Part shown: one piece after another, positions 41,686-47,640 of the stretch | How positions within the stretch are numbered: the first letter of the stretch is position 1 | Layout of the letters: each line of letters begins with the position of its first letter | Source of the DNA: Bacillus sp. AFS037270 | GTDB taxonomy: Bacteria; Bacillota; Bacilli; Bacillales_B; DSM-18226 | Assembly: GCF_002585305.1 (NCBI RefSeq) | Contig: NZ_NUNF01000023.1 | Coordinates: 65,670-113,309, forward strand | Direction: 5' to 3' | DNA: 47,640 nucleotides | The notes under the pieces: generated by a model | What the model was told of the DNA's origin: nothing | Database searches by the model: none | What the model saw: only the letters and a program-made list of their open reading frames with translations | Program-made: the position numbers and the translations under genes

Positions 41686-42105
41686 CTATAGTTGTTTTTG
41701 AATCTTTGCAGCCATGTCCTGTAACACTTGTGGAGTATAATCACTTTGATTGTTTTTCCAGACAGCGCCGAAGCCATCACCTTTTCCATAGCGCGGGATC
41801 AAATGCAAATGGAAGTGAAAGACGGATTGTCCTGCATGTTCACCATTATTATTAACGGAGTTTAACCCAATAGGTTCAAATTCCTTTTTTAACGCATTGG
41901 CAATAGAAGGTACTACTTCATATAGGTTTCTGGCAATTTCGGGTGTTAACTCATATAAGTTTTCTTTATGTATTTTCGGAATAACAAGGGTATGACCTTT
42001 TGTTACTTGACTGATATCTAAAAAGGCTAAAACATGTTCATTCTCAAAAACTTTTGCAGCCGGAATTTCTCCCTTTATAATTTTACAAAAAATACAATCA
42101 CTCAT
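41686..42105 (-). CDS. hit: HIT-family nucleotide-binding hydrolase
   Basis: A 139-residue HIT protein: CIFCKIIKGEIPAAKVFE at the start with two zinc-type Cys, GHTLVIPKIHKENLYEL, and the histidine triad HFHLHLIPR. The members hydrolyse nucleotide phosphoramidates or related compounds. It is adjacent to the ecs operon, divergently oriented, as in B. subtilis. AAAAGGGG lies upstream of the ATG. A strong minus-strand terminator 50 bp upstream ends another transcript before it. Confidence 0.93.
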   Translation of the reverse strand: MSDCIFCKIIKGEIPAAKVFENEHVLAFLDISQVTKGHTLVIPKIHKENLYELTPEIARNLYEVVPSIANALKKEFEPIGLNSVNNNGEHAGQSVFHFHLHLIPRYGKGDGFGAVWKNNQSDYTPQVLQDMAAKIQKQL

Positions 42106-42155
42106 AACATACAGCCCCTTTTAAAATGTTTGTATTATTTTACCATGATTAATCT

Positions 42156-42564
42156 AAAAAGAAAAAGACAGGATCCGCGTGGAATCCTGTCTTCCCGAAG
42201 GGGAATGCTTCAAATCTGCGTTCATTTAGGAATGTTCTTTGATAAACACCTCATTTTTCATAGAGTGTTTTTTTATAAAGATACATCATTGTTCAAGCTG
42301 ACCATCCCCTATTTGTTTTTATTGGTTACCTAACCTTTAAAAACGGGTTGTGATCTGCGGTAAACACCTCATTTGCTTATTTTTTTAAGATAAACAGTGG
42401 TGTTACTTGAACTCTAAATGGTTTAAATGCACATTGTACAAAACAACCATCCCCTTATCTGAAACGAATAGGAAGCTCACTTGTTTGAAAGGAAATTGTC
42501 TTTAGCAGACACCTCATCTCAAATTTTGATGAATCACTTCATCGGAATAAGTTATTTCCCCTTC
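42156..42564 (-). ncRNA. Candidate repeat-containing small RNA with terminator
   Basis: No gene-size ORF fits here. On the minus strand three diverged units follow one another, each starting AAGGGGA (two continue ATGGT and later ACAATG) and ending ATGAGGTGT: about 42564-42505, 42455-42362 and 42312-42245. A terminator (GACAGGAT / ATCCTGTC with an inner CC/GG pair, then TTTTTCTTTTT) closes the region at 42156-42191. A sigma-G-like promoter lies at the 5' side. Each ATGAGGTGT opens a short frame coding M-R-C-L, but no SD precedes it. I infer a sporulation small RNA. Confidence 0.5.
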
Positions 42565-42570
42565 GAATAT

Positions 42571-42600
42571 TATGATGTCCGTTTGCTGAAGTTTTATACA
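42571..42600 (-). promoter_or_regulatory. Sigma-G-like promoter of the candidate small RNA
   Basis: TGTATA (42595-42600), 17 nt, CATCATA (42571-42577): 5 of 6 and 6 of 7 matches to the TGMATA / CATAMTA pattern. A CATAATA three bases further on gives a spacing of 20, less suitable. Confidence 0.45.
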
Positions 42601-42744
42601 ATAAGTTTAAGAAAAATTGATTTTCTATTTTTTACGGGTGTTATTTGTTAAAATTAAAATTAATGGATTTACGTTTTTGAATTCATCATTACATAGAGAA
42701 TTCTTTCTAATCGCGATAAACTTGAAACGGAAGGACGTTTTATA

Positions 42745-43485
42745 ATGGCTTTATTAACGATTGATCATCTGGTCGGTGGATATACAAGAAATCCTGTATT
42801 AAAGGATATTTCCTTTGACGTAAAAGAAAAGGAAATTGTCGGTCTTATCGGGCTAAATGGGGCAGGAAAAAGTACTACAATTAAACATATTATCGGGCTA
42901 ATGGAGCCTCATAAAGGTTCCATTAAAATTAATGGTCAGTCCTTTATGGAAAATAAAGAAGCTTATCGCCGTTTATTTACGTTTGTTCCCGAGACACCGG
43001 TTTTATATGAGGAACTTACCTTAGATGAGCACTTGAGGTTAACCGCGATGGCATATGCTTTAGATGAATCTACCTACAAAGAGAGAATTGCCCCATTGCT
43101 AACAGAGTTTCGGATGGAAAAACGCTTAAATTGGTTTCCAGCCCATTTCTCAAAAGGGATGAAACAAAAGGTAATGATTATGTGTGCCTTCTTGGTTCAG
43201 CCATCCCTATATATAGTGGATGAACCATTTGTTGGGCTCGATCCTCTTGGGATTCAATCACTACTTGATTTAATGAAGAGGATGAAAGATAACGGTGCAG
43301 GAATTTTAATGTCAACCCATATTCTTGCAACAGCAGAGAAGTATTGTGATCGTTTTGTTATACTACATGAAGGAAAAATCCGGGCTAAAGGAACACTTTC
43401 TGAATTAAGGGAACAATTTATGATGCCAACAGCATCTTTAGATGATTTGTATATTCAATTAACAAAGGAAGAAAATTATGTTTGA
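42745..43485 (+). CDS. ecsA: ABC transporter ATPase EcsA
   Basis: A 246-residue ABC ATPase: Walker A GLNGAGKST (about 36-44), Q-loop FVPETPVLYEEL, signature FSKGMKQKV, Walker B YIVDEPFVGLDP and STHILATAEKY switch. EcsAB in B. subtilis affects secretion, competence and intramembrane proteolysis by RasP. GGAAGGAC lies about 9 nt before the ATG. It is the first gene of ecsAB and overlaps ecsB by 8 bp. Confidence 0.95.
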   Translation: MALLTIDHLVGGYTRNPVLKDISFDVKEKEIVGLIGLNGAGKSTTIKHIIGLMEPHKGSIKINGQSFMENKEAYRRLFTFVPETPVLYEELTLDEHLRLTAMAYALDESTYKERIAPLLTEFRMEKRLNWFPAHFSKGMKQKVMIMCAFLVQPSLYIVDEPFVGLDPLGIQSLLDLMKRMKDNGAGILMSTHILATAEKYCDRFVILHEGKIRAKGTLSELREQFMMPTASLDDLYIQLTKEENYV

Positions 43486-44689
43486 TGAAAATAAGCTTTG
43501 GAGGGACCGTGCCAGCGGTCGAATGAAGGACTTAGGGAGATATTTACGTTATATTTTCAATGGTCATATTGTGATTGTCTTATTATTTTTAATTGGAACC
43601 GCGGCATTTTATTACCAAGAATGGATTAAGACTCTTTCACCCAATTTTCCAGCTGCGTTGGTAATAGCGGTTCTTATTGGAATAATTGTTACATATAGCC
43701 CAGTTTATAATTTTTTACTTGAGGCGGACAAGGTGTTTTTACTTCCTTTAGAGGAGAAGTTAAAAGGGTATTTCCTCCGTTCAGGATTTGCAAGTTTAGT
43801 GTTTCAAGGGTATATCCTTTTATTAGTTCTAGCTGTCTTAATGCCCATCTATGCGCATGTTAGCGAAAATGGATTCGGCTCGTTTATCCCGTTTTTGCTC
43901 GTTTTGCTTTTGATAAAGGCTTGGAATCTAGCTGCAAACTGGAAAATTCAATTTTACGTAGAAACATCTGTACACCGCTGGGATTTCCTAGTCCGTTATT
44001 TGATTAATTCCGTATTTACTTATCTCATGTTTAAACAGGCAAATCTCTTTATCCTCATTGTAATCGGGATAATCATGGTCTTTTATTATTACTCCTTTCA
44101 CATTAGGACAACAAAAATGGGGTTAAAATGGGATTTATTAATTGATGCTGAAGAAAAGAGGATGGCCTCTTTTTATCGACTGGCCAATTTATTTACAGAT
44201 GTTCCAAAATTAAAAGATACGGTTAAAAGAAGGAAATACCTCGATTTGTTCATTGACAAAATTCCATTTTTGCAAGAAAAAACGTACCTTTATTTGTTCG
44301 CTAGGACATTTTTACGTTCATCCGATTATCTGGGATTGTTTTTTCGGCTGACCGTGATTGGCGCACTTGCTATCTATTTTATCTCATTCGGAATCGGACA
44401 ACTTGTGCTTACCATTTTATTCGTATACTTAACTGGATTTCAATTGCTGCCATTATGGAATCACCATCAAAATAAGCTTTGGGTGGATTTATATCCTGTC
44501 TCACAGAGAGACAAGACAGCGTCATTTCATTTCCTATTAATGATAATATTAGTGGTTCAATCCTGTATTTTTGCGTTATTAATTTTGATTAAGGGAGAAT
44601 GGTTCTATTCACTGCTTATTTTAGGAGCCGGTCTGCTGTTTAGCTATTTATTTGTTTATTTTTACAGTAAAGGTCGTTTGAAAAAATAA
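43478..44689 (+). CDS. ecsB: ABC transporter permease EcsB
   Basis: A 403-residue polytopic membrane protein with hydrophobic segments near 30-47, 60-80, 100-125, 130-150, 170-205, 290-330 and 350-400, and an Arg-rich N terminus (LWRDRASGRMKDLGRYLRYI). Partner of EcsA by overlap and by family. The blocks LEADKVFLLPL and IPFLQEKTYLYLFART are characteristic of EcsB. The substrate is unknown. A terminator follows the stop. Confidence 0.93.
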   Translation: MFDENKLWRDRASGRMKDLGRYLRYIFNGHIVIVLLFLIGTAAFYYQEWIKTLSPNFPAALVIAVLIGIIVTYSPVYNFLLEADKVFLLPLEEKLKGYFLRSGFASLVFQGYILLLVLAVLMPIYAHVSENGFGSFIPFLLVLLLIKAWNLAANWKIQFYVETSVHRWDFLVRYLINSVFTYLMFKQANLFILIVIGIIMVFYYYSFHIRTTKMGLKWDLLIDAEEKRMASFYRLANLFTDVPKLKDTVKRRKYLDLFIDKIPFLQEKTYLYLFARTFLRSSDYLGLFFRLTVIGALAIYFISFGIGQLVLTILFVYLTGFQLLPLWNHHQNKLWVDLYPVSQRDKTASFHFLLMIILVVQSCIFALLILIKGEWFYSLLILGAGLLFSYLFVYFYSKGRLKK

Positions 44690-44696
44690 TCTGAGT

Positions 44697-44723
44697 ATTC
44701 CCCTTTTTTAGGGGATATTTTTT
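44697..44723 (+). terminator. Terminator of ecsAB
   Basis: TCCCCT / AGGGGA stem with a T-rich 5-nt loop, followed by TATTTTTTT. Confidence 0.75.
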
Positions 44724-44786
44724 TGGAACTATTGGGCGGTTCAGCTCGTATAGATTCATAATATAAAGTGAGAGGAGTTGGTCCAA

Positions 44787-45509
44787 TTGAACGAGTATGA
44801 AGTAAAAGTTTATGAAGAAGTGGAAGAATGGAAACGAAGATTGATCAGACGGTCAGGAATGATGAATCGGTTATCCAAGAAAGCCCAAGTGAAAATAAAT
44901 GAATGGATTCCAGAAAAGGTCCATGAAATGATGACAGAAAGCATTAAGGCAATGGTTAAGGCAACGTTATTTGGGTCGCAGCTCACCACTAGTAAAGTTC
45001 AGGCTAATCCTTTATCCCTCGCTGAAAGAGATGAATTAGTTCAAAAAAAGATTTCCGTCTACCAAAAGACGGCCATCGTTGAAGGAGCAGGAACAGGGGC
45101 AGGAGGAATTTTGCTGGGACTTGCTGACTTTCCGTTACTCCTGACGATTAAAATGAAATTTTTGTTTGAAGCTGCCGCAATCTATGGTTTTGATACAAAA
45201 AAGTATGAAGAGAGATTATTTATTCTCCATGTGTTTCAATTAGCTTTTTCAAGTGATGAAATTCGAAAAAACACTTTATCAGAAATTGAGCATTGGGAAC
45301 ATAGAAAAATAGAACTCATCGAAATGGATTGGCGCAAGTTTCAGCAGGAATACAGGGATTATATTGATCTCGCTAAGCTTTTTCAGCTTGTGCCGGGGAT
45401 TGGGGCGTTCGTGGGTGCCTATGCTAATAATAATCTTCTAAAAATTTTAGGTGAAACTGCGATGAATGCTTATCGATTAAGGTTGCTGCAAAAAGCCCCT
45501 GAACAATAA
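44787..45509 (+). CDS. ecsC: EcsC family protein
   Basis: A 240-residue protein: N-terminal YEEVEEWKRRLIRRSG, a central Gly-rich hydrophobic stretch EGAGTGAGGILLGLADFPLLL and a C-terminal GIGAFVGAYANNNLLKILGETAM block. It belongs to the EcsC family, peripheral to the membrane and of unknown function. TTG 44787 is preferred because GAGAGGAG lies 9 nt before it; a TTG nine bases upstream touches the SD. A terminator separates it from ecsAB, so expression may be partly independent. Confidence 0.9.
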   Translation: MNEYEVKVYEEVEEWKRRLIRRSGMMNRLSKKAQVKINEWIPEKVHEMMTESIKAMVKATLFGSQLTTSKVQANPLSLAERDELVQKKISVYQKTAIVEGAGTGAGGILLGLADFPLLLTIKMKFLFEAAAIYGFDTKKYEERLFILHVFQLAFSSDEIRKNTLSEIEHWEHRKIELIEMDWRKFQQEYRDYIDLAKLFQLVPGIGAFVGAYANNNLLKILGETAMNAYRLRLLQKAPEQ

Positions 45510-45520
45510 AGTAAGGGGCT
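45489..45520 (-). terminator. Terminator of yhaA inside the ecsC end
   Basis: AGCCCCT / AGGGGCT, 7 bp with a 13-nt loop, followed by TTTTTGC on the minus strand. It overlaps the last ecsC codons. Confidence 0.7.
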
Positions 45521-45528
45521 CCAGATGT

Positions 45529-46704
45529 TTATTCGCTTTGGACTTTCAGTGCCACTGAAACTAATGTTTTAGCAGCTATTAACATGGCTTTTTCATCAAT
45601 ATCAAATTTTGGGTGGTGATGAGGGTACCCATCTTCTTCCCTGATTGGTTTTGCTCCAGTAAAAAAGAAAGTTCCCGGAACTTTTTCTAAATAATAGGCA
45701 AAATCTTCTCCACCCATTTCCGGTTCTGTTTCCACAATGTTTGTAACTTCTGGAACAAACTGAGCACAACGGATGAGAATCCCCGTTTCCTTCTCATGAT
45801 TAACCACAGGCGGATAACCTCTAAAGTAGTCAAACTGATAGGAACTGCCTGATGTATAACATGTACCATGGATGATTCTTTCCATTTCCTCCTCAATAAA
45901 CTGTCTGACTTCTTCATTAAATGTCCGAACTGTTCCTGTCAGCTTAGCTTTGTCAGCAATCACATTAAAGGCATTTTCAGCAATAAATGAAGCTACCGTA
46001 ACCACTGCTGCATTAACCGGACTAACTTTGCGGCTGACGATTTGCTGCAGATTGACGACAAGCTGTGAAGCTGTCACAATGGCATCTCGAGTTTTATGAG
46101 GCTGTGCCCCATGCCCGCCTTTCCCTTGGATTTCTATTTCAAAACGATCGGCTGCAGCCATCATCGGCCCTGTTCGGAATTGAATGGTACCTGTCTGTTC
46201 ACTTGCCCATAGGTGTGTCCCAAAAATGACATCCACTCCTTCTAAACAGCCGGCTTCAATCATGGATGCAGCGCCGCCTGGTGCATATTCTTCGGCGTGT
46301 TGATGAATAAATACATAGTTCCCCTCTAACTCATCTCTAAGTTCATTTAATGTTTTTGCAAGAATAAGCAGTGTAGCGGTATGGCCGTCATGTCCACAAG
46401 CGTGCATGACGCCGGGTACTAATGATTTGTAGGGTACATCTTTTTCATCTTGAATCGGTAATGCGTCAAAATCTGCTCGTAATGCCACCGTCTTACCCGG
46501 TTTTTTACCATAAACCTTTGCCACTACACCATTGCCGCCGACTTGTCCCTTTACTTCTATATTCAGTTTCTCATAATAGTCTTGAATAAACCTAGCAGTG
46601 TTATATTCCTGAAAAGATAATTCCGGATGCTGATGAAGGTAGCGGCGGATGGAGACCATTTCATCGTAGTAACCTTCTAATTTAGTGAATAGGTTGTTTA
46701 ACAT
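45529..46704 (-). CDS. yhaA: M20-family amidohydrolase YhaA
   Basis: A 391-residue peptidase M20D amidohydrolase: RRYLHQHPELSFQE at the start, metal ligands in ACGHDGHTA and FIHQHAEEYAPGGA, a dimerisation lid (KGGHGAQPHKTRDAI), and a late metal-site block MGGEDFAYYLEKVPGTFFF with PHHHPKFDIDE. It should remove acyl groups from N-acyl amino acids or similar amides in the cytoplasm; the substrate is not known. The ATG has AAGGGGGA upstream. It is convergent with ecsC, as in B. subtilis. Confidence 0.93.
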   Translation of the reverse strand: MLNNLFTKLEGYYDEMVSIRRYLHQHPELSFQEYNTARFIQDYYEKLNIEVKGQVGGNGVVAKVYGKKPGKTVALRADFDALPIQDEKDVPYKSLVPGVMHACGHDGHTATLLILAKTLNELRDELEGNYVFIHQHAEEYAPGGAASMIEAGCLEGVDVIFGTHLWASEQTGTIQFRTGPMMAAADRFEIEIQGKGGHGAQPHKTRDAIVTASQLVVNLQQIVSRKVSPVNAAVVTVASFIAENAFNVIADKAKLTGTVRTFNEEVRQFIEEEMERIIHGTCYTSGSSYQFDYFRGYPPVVNHEKETGILIRCAQFVPEVTNIVETEPEMGGEDFAYYLEKVPGTFFFTGAKPIREEDGYPHHHPKFDIDEKAMLIAAKTLVSVALKVQSE

Positions 46705-46852
46705 ATGTAATCCCCCTTATGGTTAAAGTTAAAGAATGTATTTTCAAACAATTTTAACACTTTTAACACTATTATATAGATTTTTATATTGATTTTTTTT
46801 ATACTTTTAAAAGTATGTAAACAAGGAGATTCAAGGGGTTGGGGGAATAATT

Positions 46853-47488
46853 TTGAAAAAGAAATCGTTTGTTTTTCTTATAATAGCTGTTTTAATTACT
46901 TTATTTACCGCTATTAAAGTGGCTTTACACAGTGCTTTTTGGATGGATACTTATGTCGGAGATTTGTTTTCACACGTACCCAATAGCGCAGATCCATTTT
47001 TTATTCAGGTGACGGAAATGGGAGATAAAAAAGGGATTGGCCTAATAGCATTGATCATGTTAATGTGGTTATTGATAAAAAAACGGAACTATCCTGGGGC
47101 AGCAATGCTTGCTTTATCGCTGGCTTTAGCAAATGAAGCTTATAAGGTATTAAAAGATTGGTTTGTTCGTCCTAGACCTGATTTAGAGCACCTTGTTGAG
47201 GTTAAAAGCTACAGTTTTCCTAGCGGCCATGCGATGGTTAGTATGGTGCTTTACTTTACAGTTGCTTATTTATTAATTGAGGAAATCCAATCGAAAACTG
47301 CCAAATGGCTAGTTGCTATTCTAGCTTCCTTATTAGTGCTTCTGATTGGAGCAAGTCGGATCATTCTGCAGGTCCATTATCCTTCCGATGTGCTTGGAGG
47401 TTATGCCTTTGGCTTTATTTGGGCTGCCATTTGGATATTTTTATACAAATATTTTAAACATCAATATACGAAGAAGAGGCCGAGCTAA
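46853..47488 (+). CDS. PAP2-family phosphatase, undecaprenyl-PP phosphatase type
   Basis: A 211-residue membrane protein with about six hydrophobic segments and the three phosphatase motifs: KDWFVRPRP (about 102-110), SFPSGHAM (about 123-130) and SRIILQVHYPSD (about 168-179). Catalytic His residues are in PSGH and in VHYPSD. It probably dephosphorylates undecaprenyl or phosphatidylglycerol phosphates at the outer leaflet. TTG start with GGGGGA 6 nt upstream. It is not in the B. subtilis yha order, so either a rearranged or inserted gene. Confidence 0.9.
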   Translation: MKKKSFVFLIIAVLITLFTAIKVALHSAFWMDTYVGDLFSHVPNSADPFFIQVTEMGDKKGIGLIALIMLMWLLIKKRNYPGAAMLALSLALANEAYKVLKDWFVRPRPDLEHLVEVKSYSFPSGHAMVSMVLYFTVAYLLIEEIQSKTAKWLVAILASLLVLLIGASRIILQVHYPSDVLGGYAFGFIWAAIWIFLYKYFKHQYTKKRPS

Positions 47489-47504
47489 TGCCGGCCTTTA
47501 TTTT
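47474..47504 (+). terminator. Terminator of the PAP2 gene
   Basis: GGCCG / CGGCC stem spanning the stop codon, followed by TTTATTTTCG. Confidence 0.7.
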
Positions 47505-47560
47505 CGTTCAGGAAATTATAAAATTTTCGCTTGTGGATAACTGTTAATAAAAGGACTGTC

Positions 47561-47640
47561 GACGTCCAGCTCCAGCGCCTAGCCCCTCGAGGCCATAAGC
47601 CAATCCGTCCAAAAGGTTAAAAACAAACCTTTCGGCCGGC
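47561..47640 (+). repeat. Dispersed intergenic repeat, truncated by the window edge
   Basis: Begins GACGTCCAGCTCCAGCGCC and continues TAGCCCCTCGAGGCCATAAG, CCAATCCGTCC and the hairpin AAAGGTT / AACCTTT to GGCCGGC, where the window stops. It matches the first half of the 26.9 kb copy and is the inverted counterpart of bases 1-43. Confidence 0.8.

Noticed and set aside
42130..42335. Plus-strand frame upstream of ecsA starting near 42034
   Set aside because: Starts antisense to hit and crosses a strong terminator hairpin and the repeat units; low-complexity hydrophobic product with no SD.
47530..47539. Perfect DnaA-box-like TTATCCACAA (minus strand) near the right end
   Set aside because: A single box without clustering, AT-rich unwinding region or dnaA/dnaN neighbours does not indicate an origin.
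1..47640. Search for CRISPR arrays, insertion sequences, prophage genes, rRNA or standard tRNA genes
   Set aside because: None seen: no regularly spaced repeats, no transposase or integrase motifs, no full cloverleaf. The window reads as core chromosome.

Overview
This 47.6 kb window is chromosomal DNA of an endospore-forming Bacillaceae species, related to but clearly outside the Bacillus subtilis group (Neobacillus/Mesobacillus-like is my guess). The evidence is low G+C, strong Shine-Dalgarno (SD) sites with TTG and GTG starts, an alpha/beta small acid-soluble spore protein (SASP), YjcZ-type mini-proteins, ScoC/Hpr, EcsABC and a gene order from 20.8 kb onward that follows the B. subtilis yhe-yha segment (yheE, yheD/C, yheA, yhaX, yhaR, yhaQP, yhaONM, yhaL, prsA, yhaI, scoC, yhaH, trpP, hit, ecsABC, yhaA).

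Layout. 0-8.3 kb: a DUF445 membrane protein, a small lipoprotein, a HesB-like protein and two paralogous CNNM/CorC-type transporters (MpfA/YhdP-like) flanking a MerR-type regulator whose start region appears frameshifted. 8.4-13.1 kb: an orphan sporulation-type histidine kinase, a TPP riboswitch with thiT, and a Fur-box-preceded feoA-feoB operon with a small Cys-rich partner. 13.3-20.7 kb: an XRE regulator, a class A PBP, fumC, a SASP gene with a long structured leader, msmX and a PucR-type regulator. 20.8-26.8 kb: yheE, four tandem YheC/YheD ATP-grasp genes (the pair is duplicated) and divergent yheA. 27-38 kb: yhaX, yhaR, an ABC exporter, the YhaO/YhaN nuclease pair, the YhaM exoribonuclease and PrsA. 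38-47.5 kb: small sporulation and membrane proteins, ScoC, TrpP with a TRAP site, Hit, EcsABC, YhaA and a PAP2 phosphatase.

Most interesting signals. (1) On the minus strand upstream of the SASP gene, a near-perfect sigma-G promoter is followed by a ~205-nt leader. It contains two tandem mini-tRNA-like folds (7-bp acceptor-like stem, short D-like hairpin, 5-bp T-arm with 7-nt loop), one ending in A-CCA. (2) The 640-bp gap between hit and ecsA contains a candidate minus-strand RNA of about 400 nt. It has three diverged repeat units, a strong intrinsic terminator and a sigma-G-like promoter. (3) Both CNNM genes have a leader hairpin that sequesters the SD. (4) The MerR gene seems to lack one G just after its start codon. 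(5) A dispersed intergenic repeat occurs at both window ends, in inverted orientation, and twice inside; the window may be a contig bounded by it.

Everything here was read by eye. Family assignments rest on recognisable motifs and synteny, not on searches.
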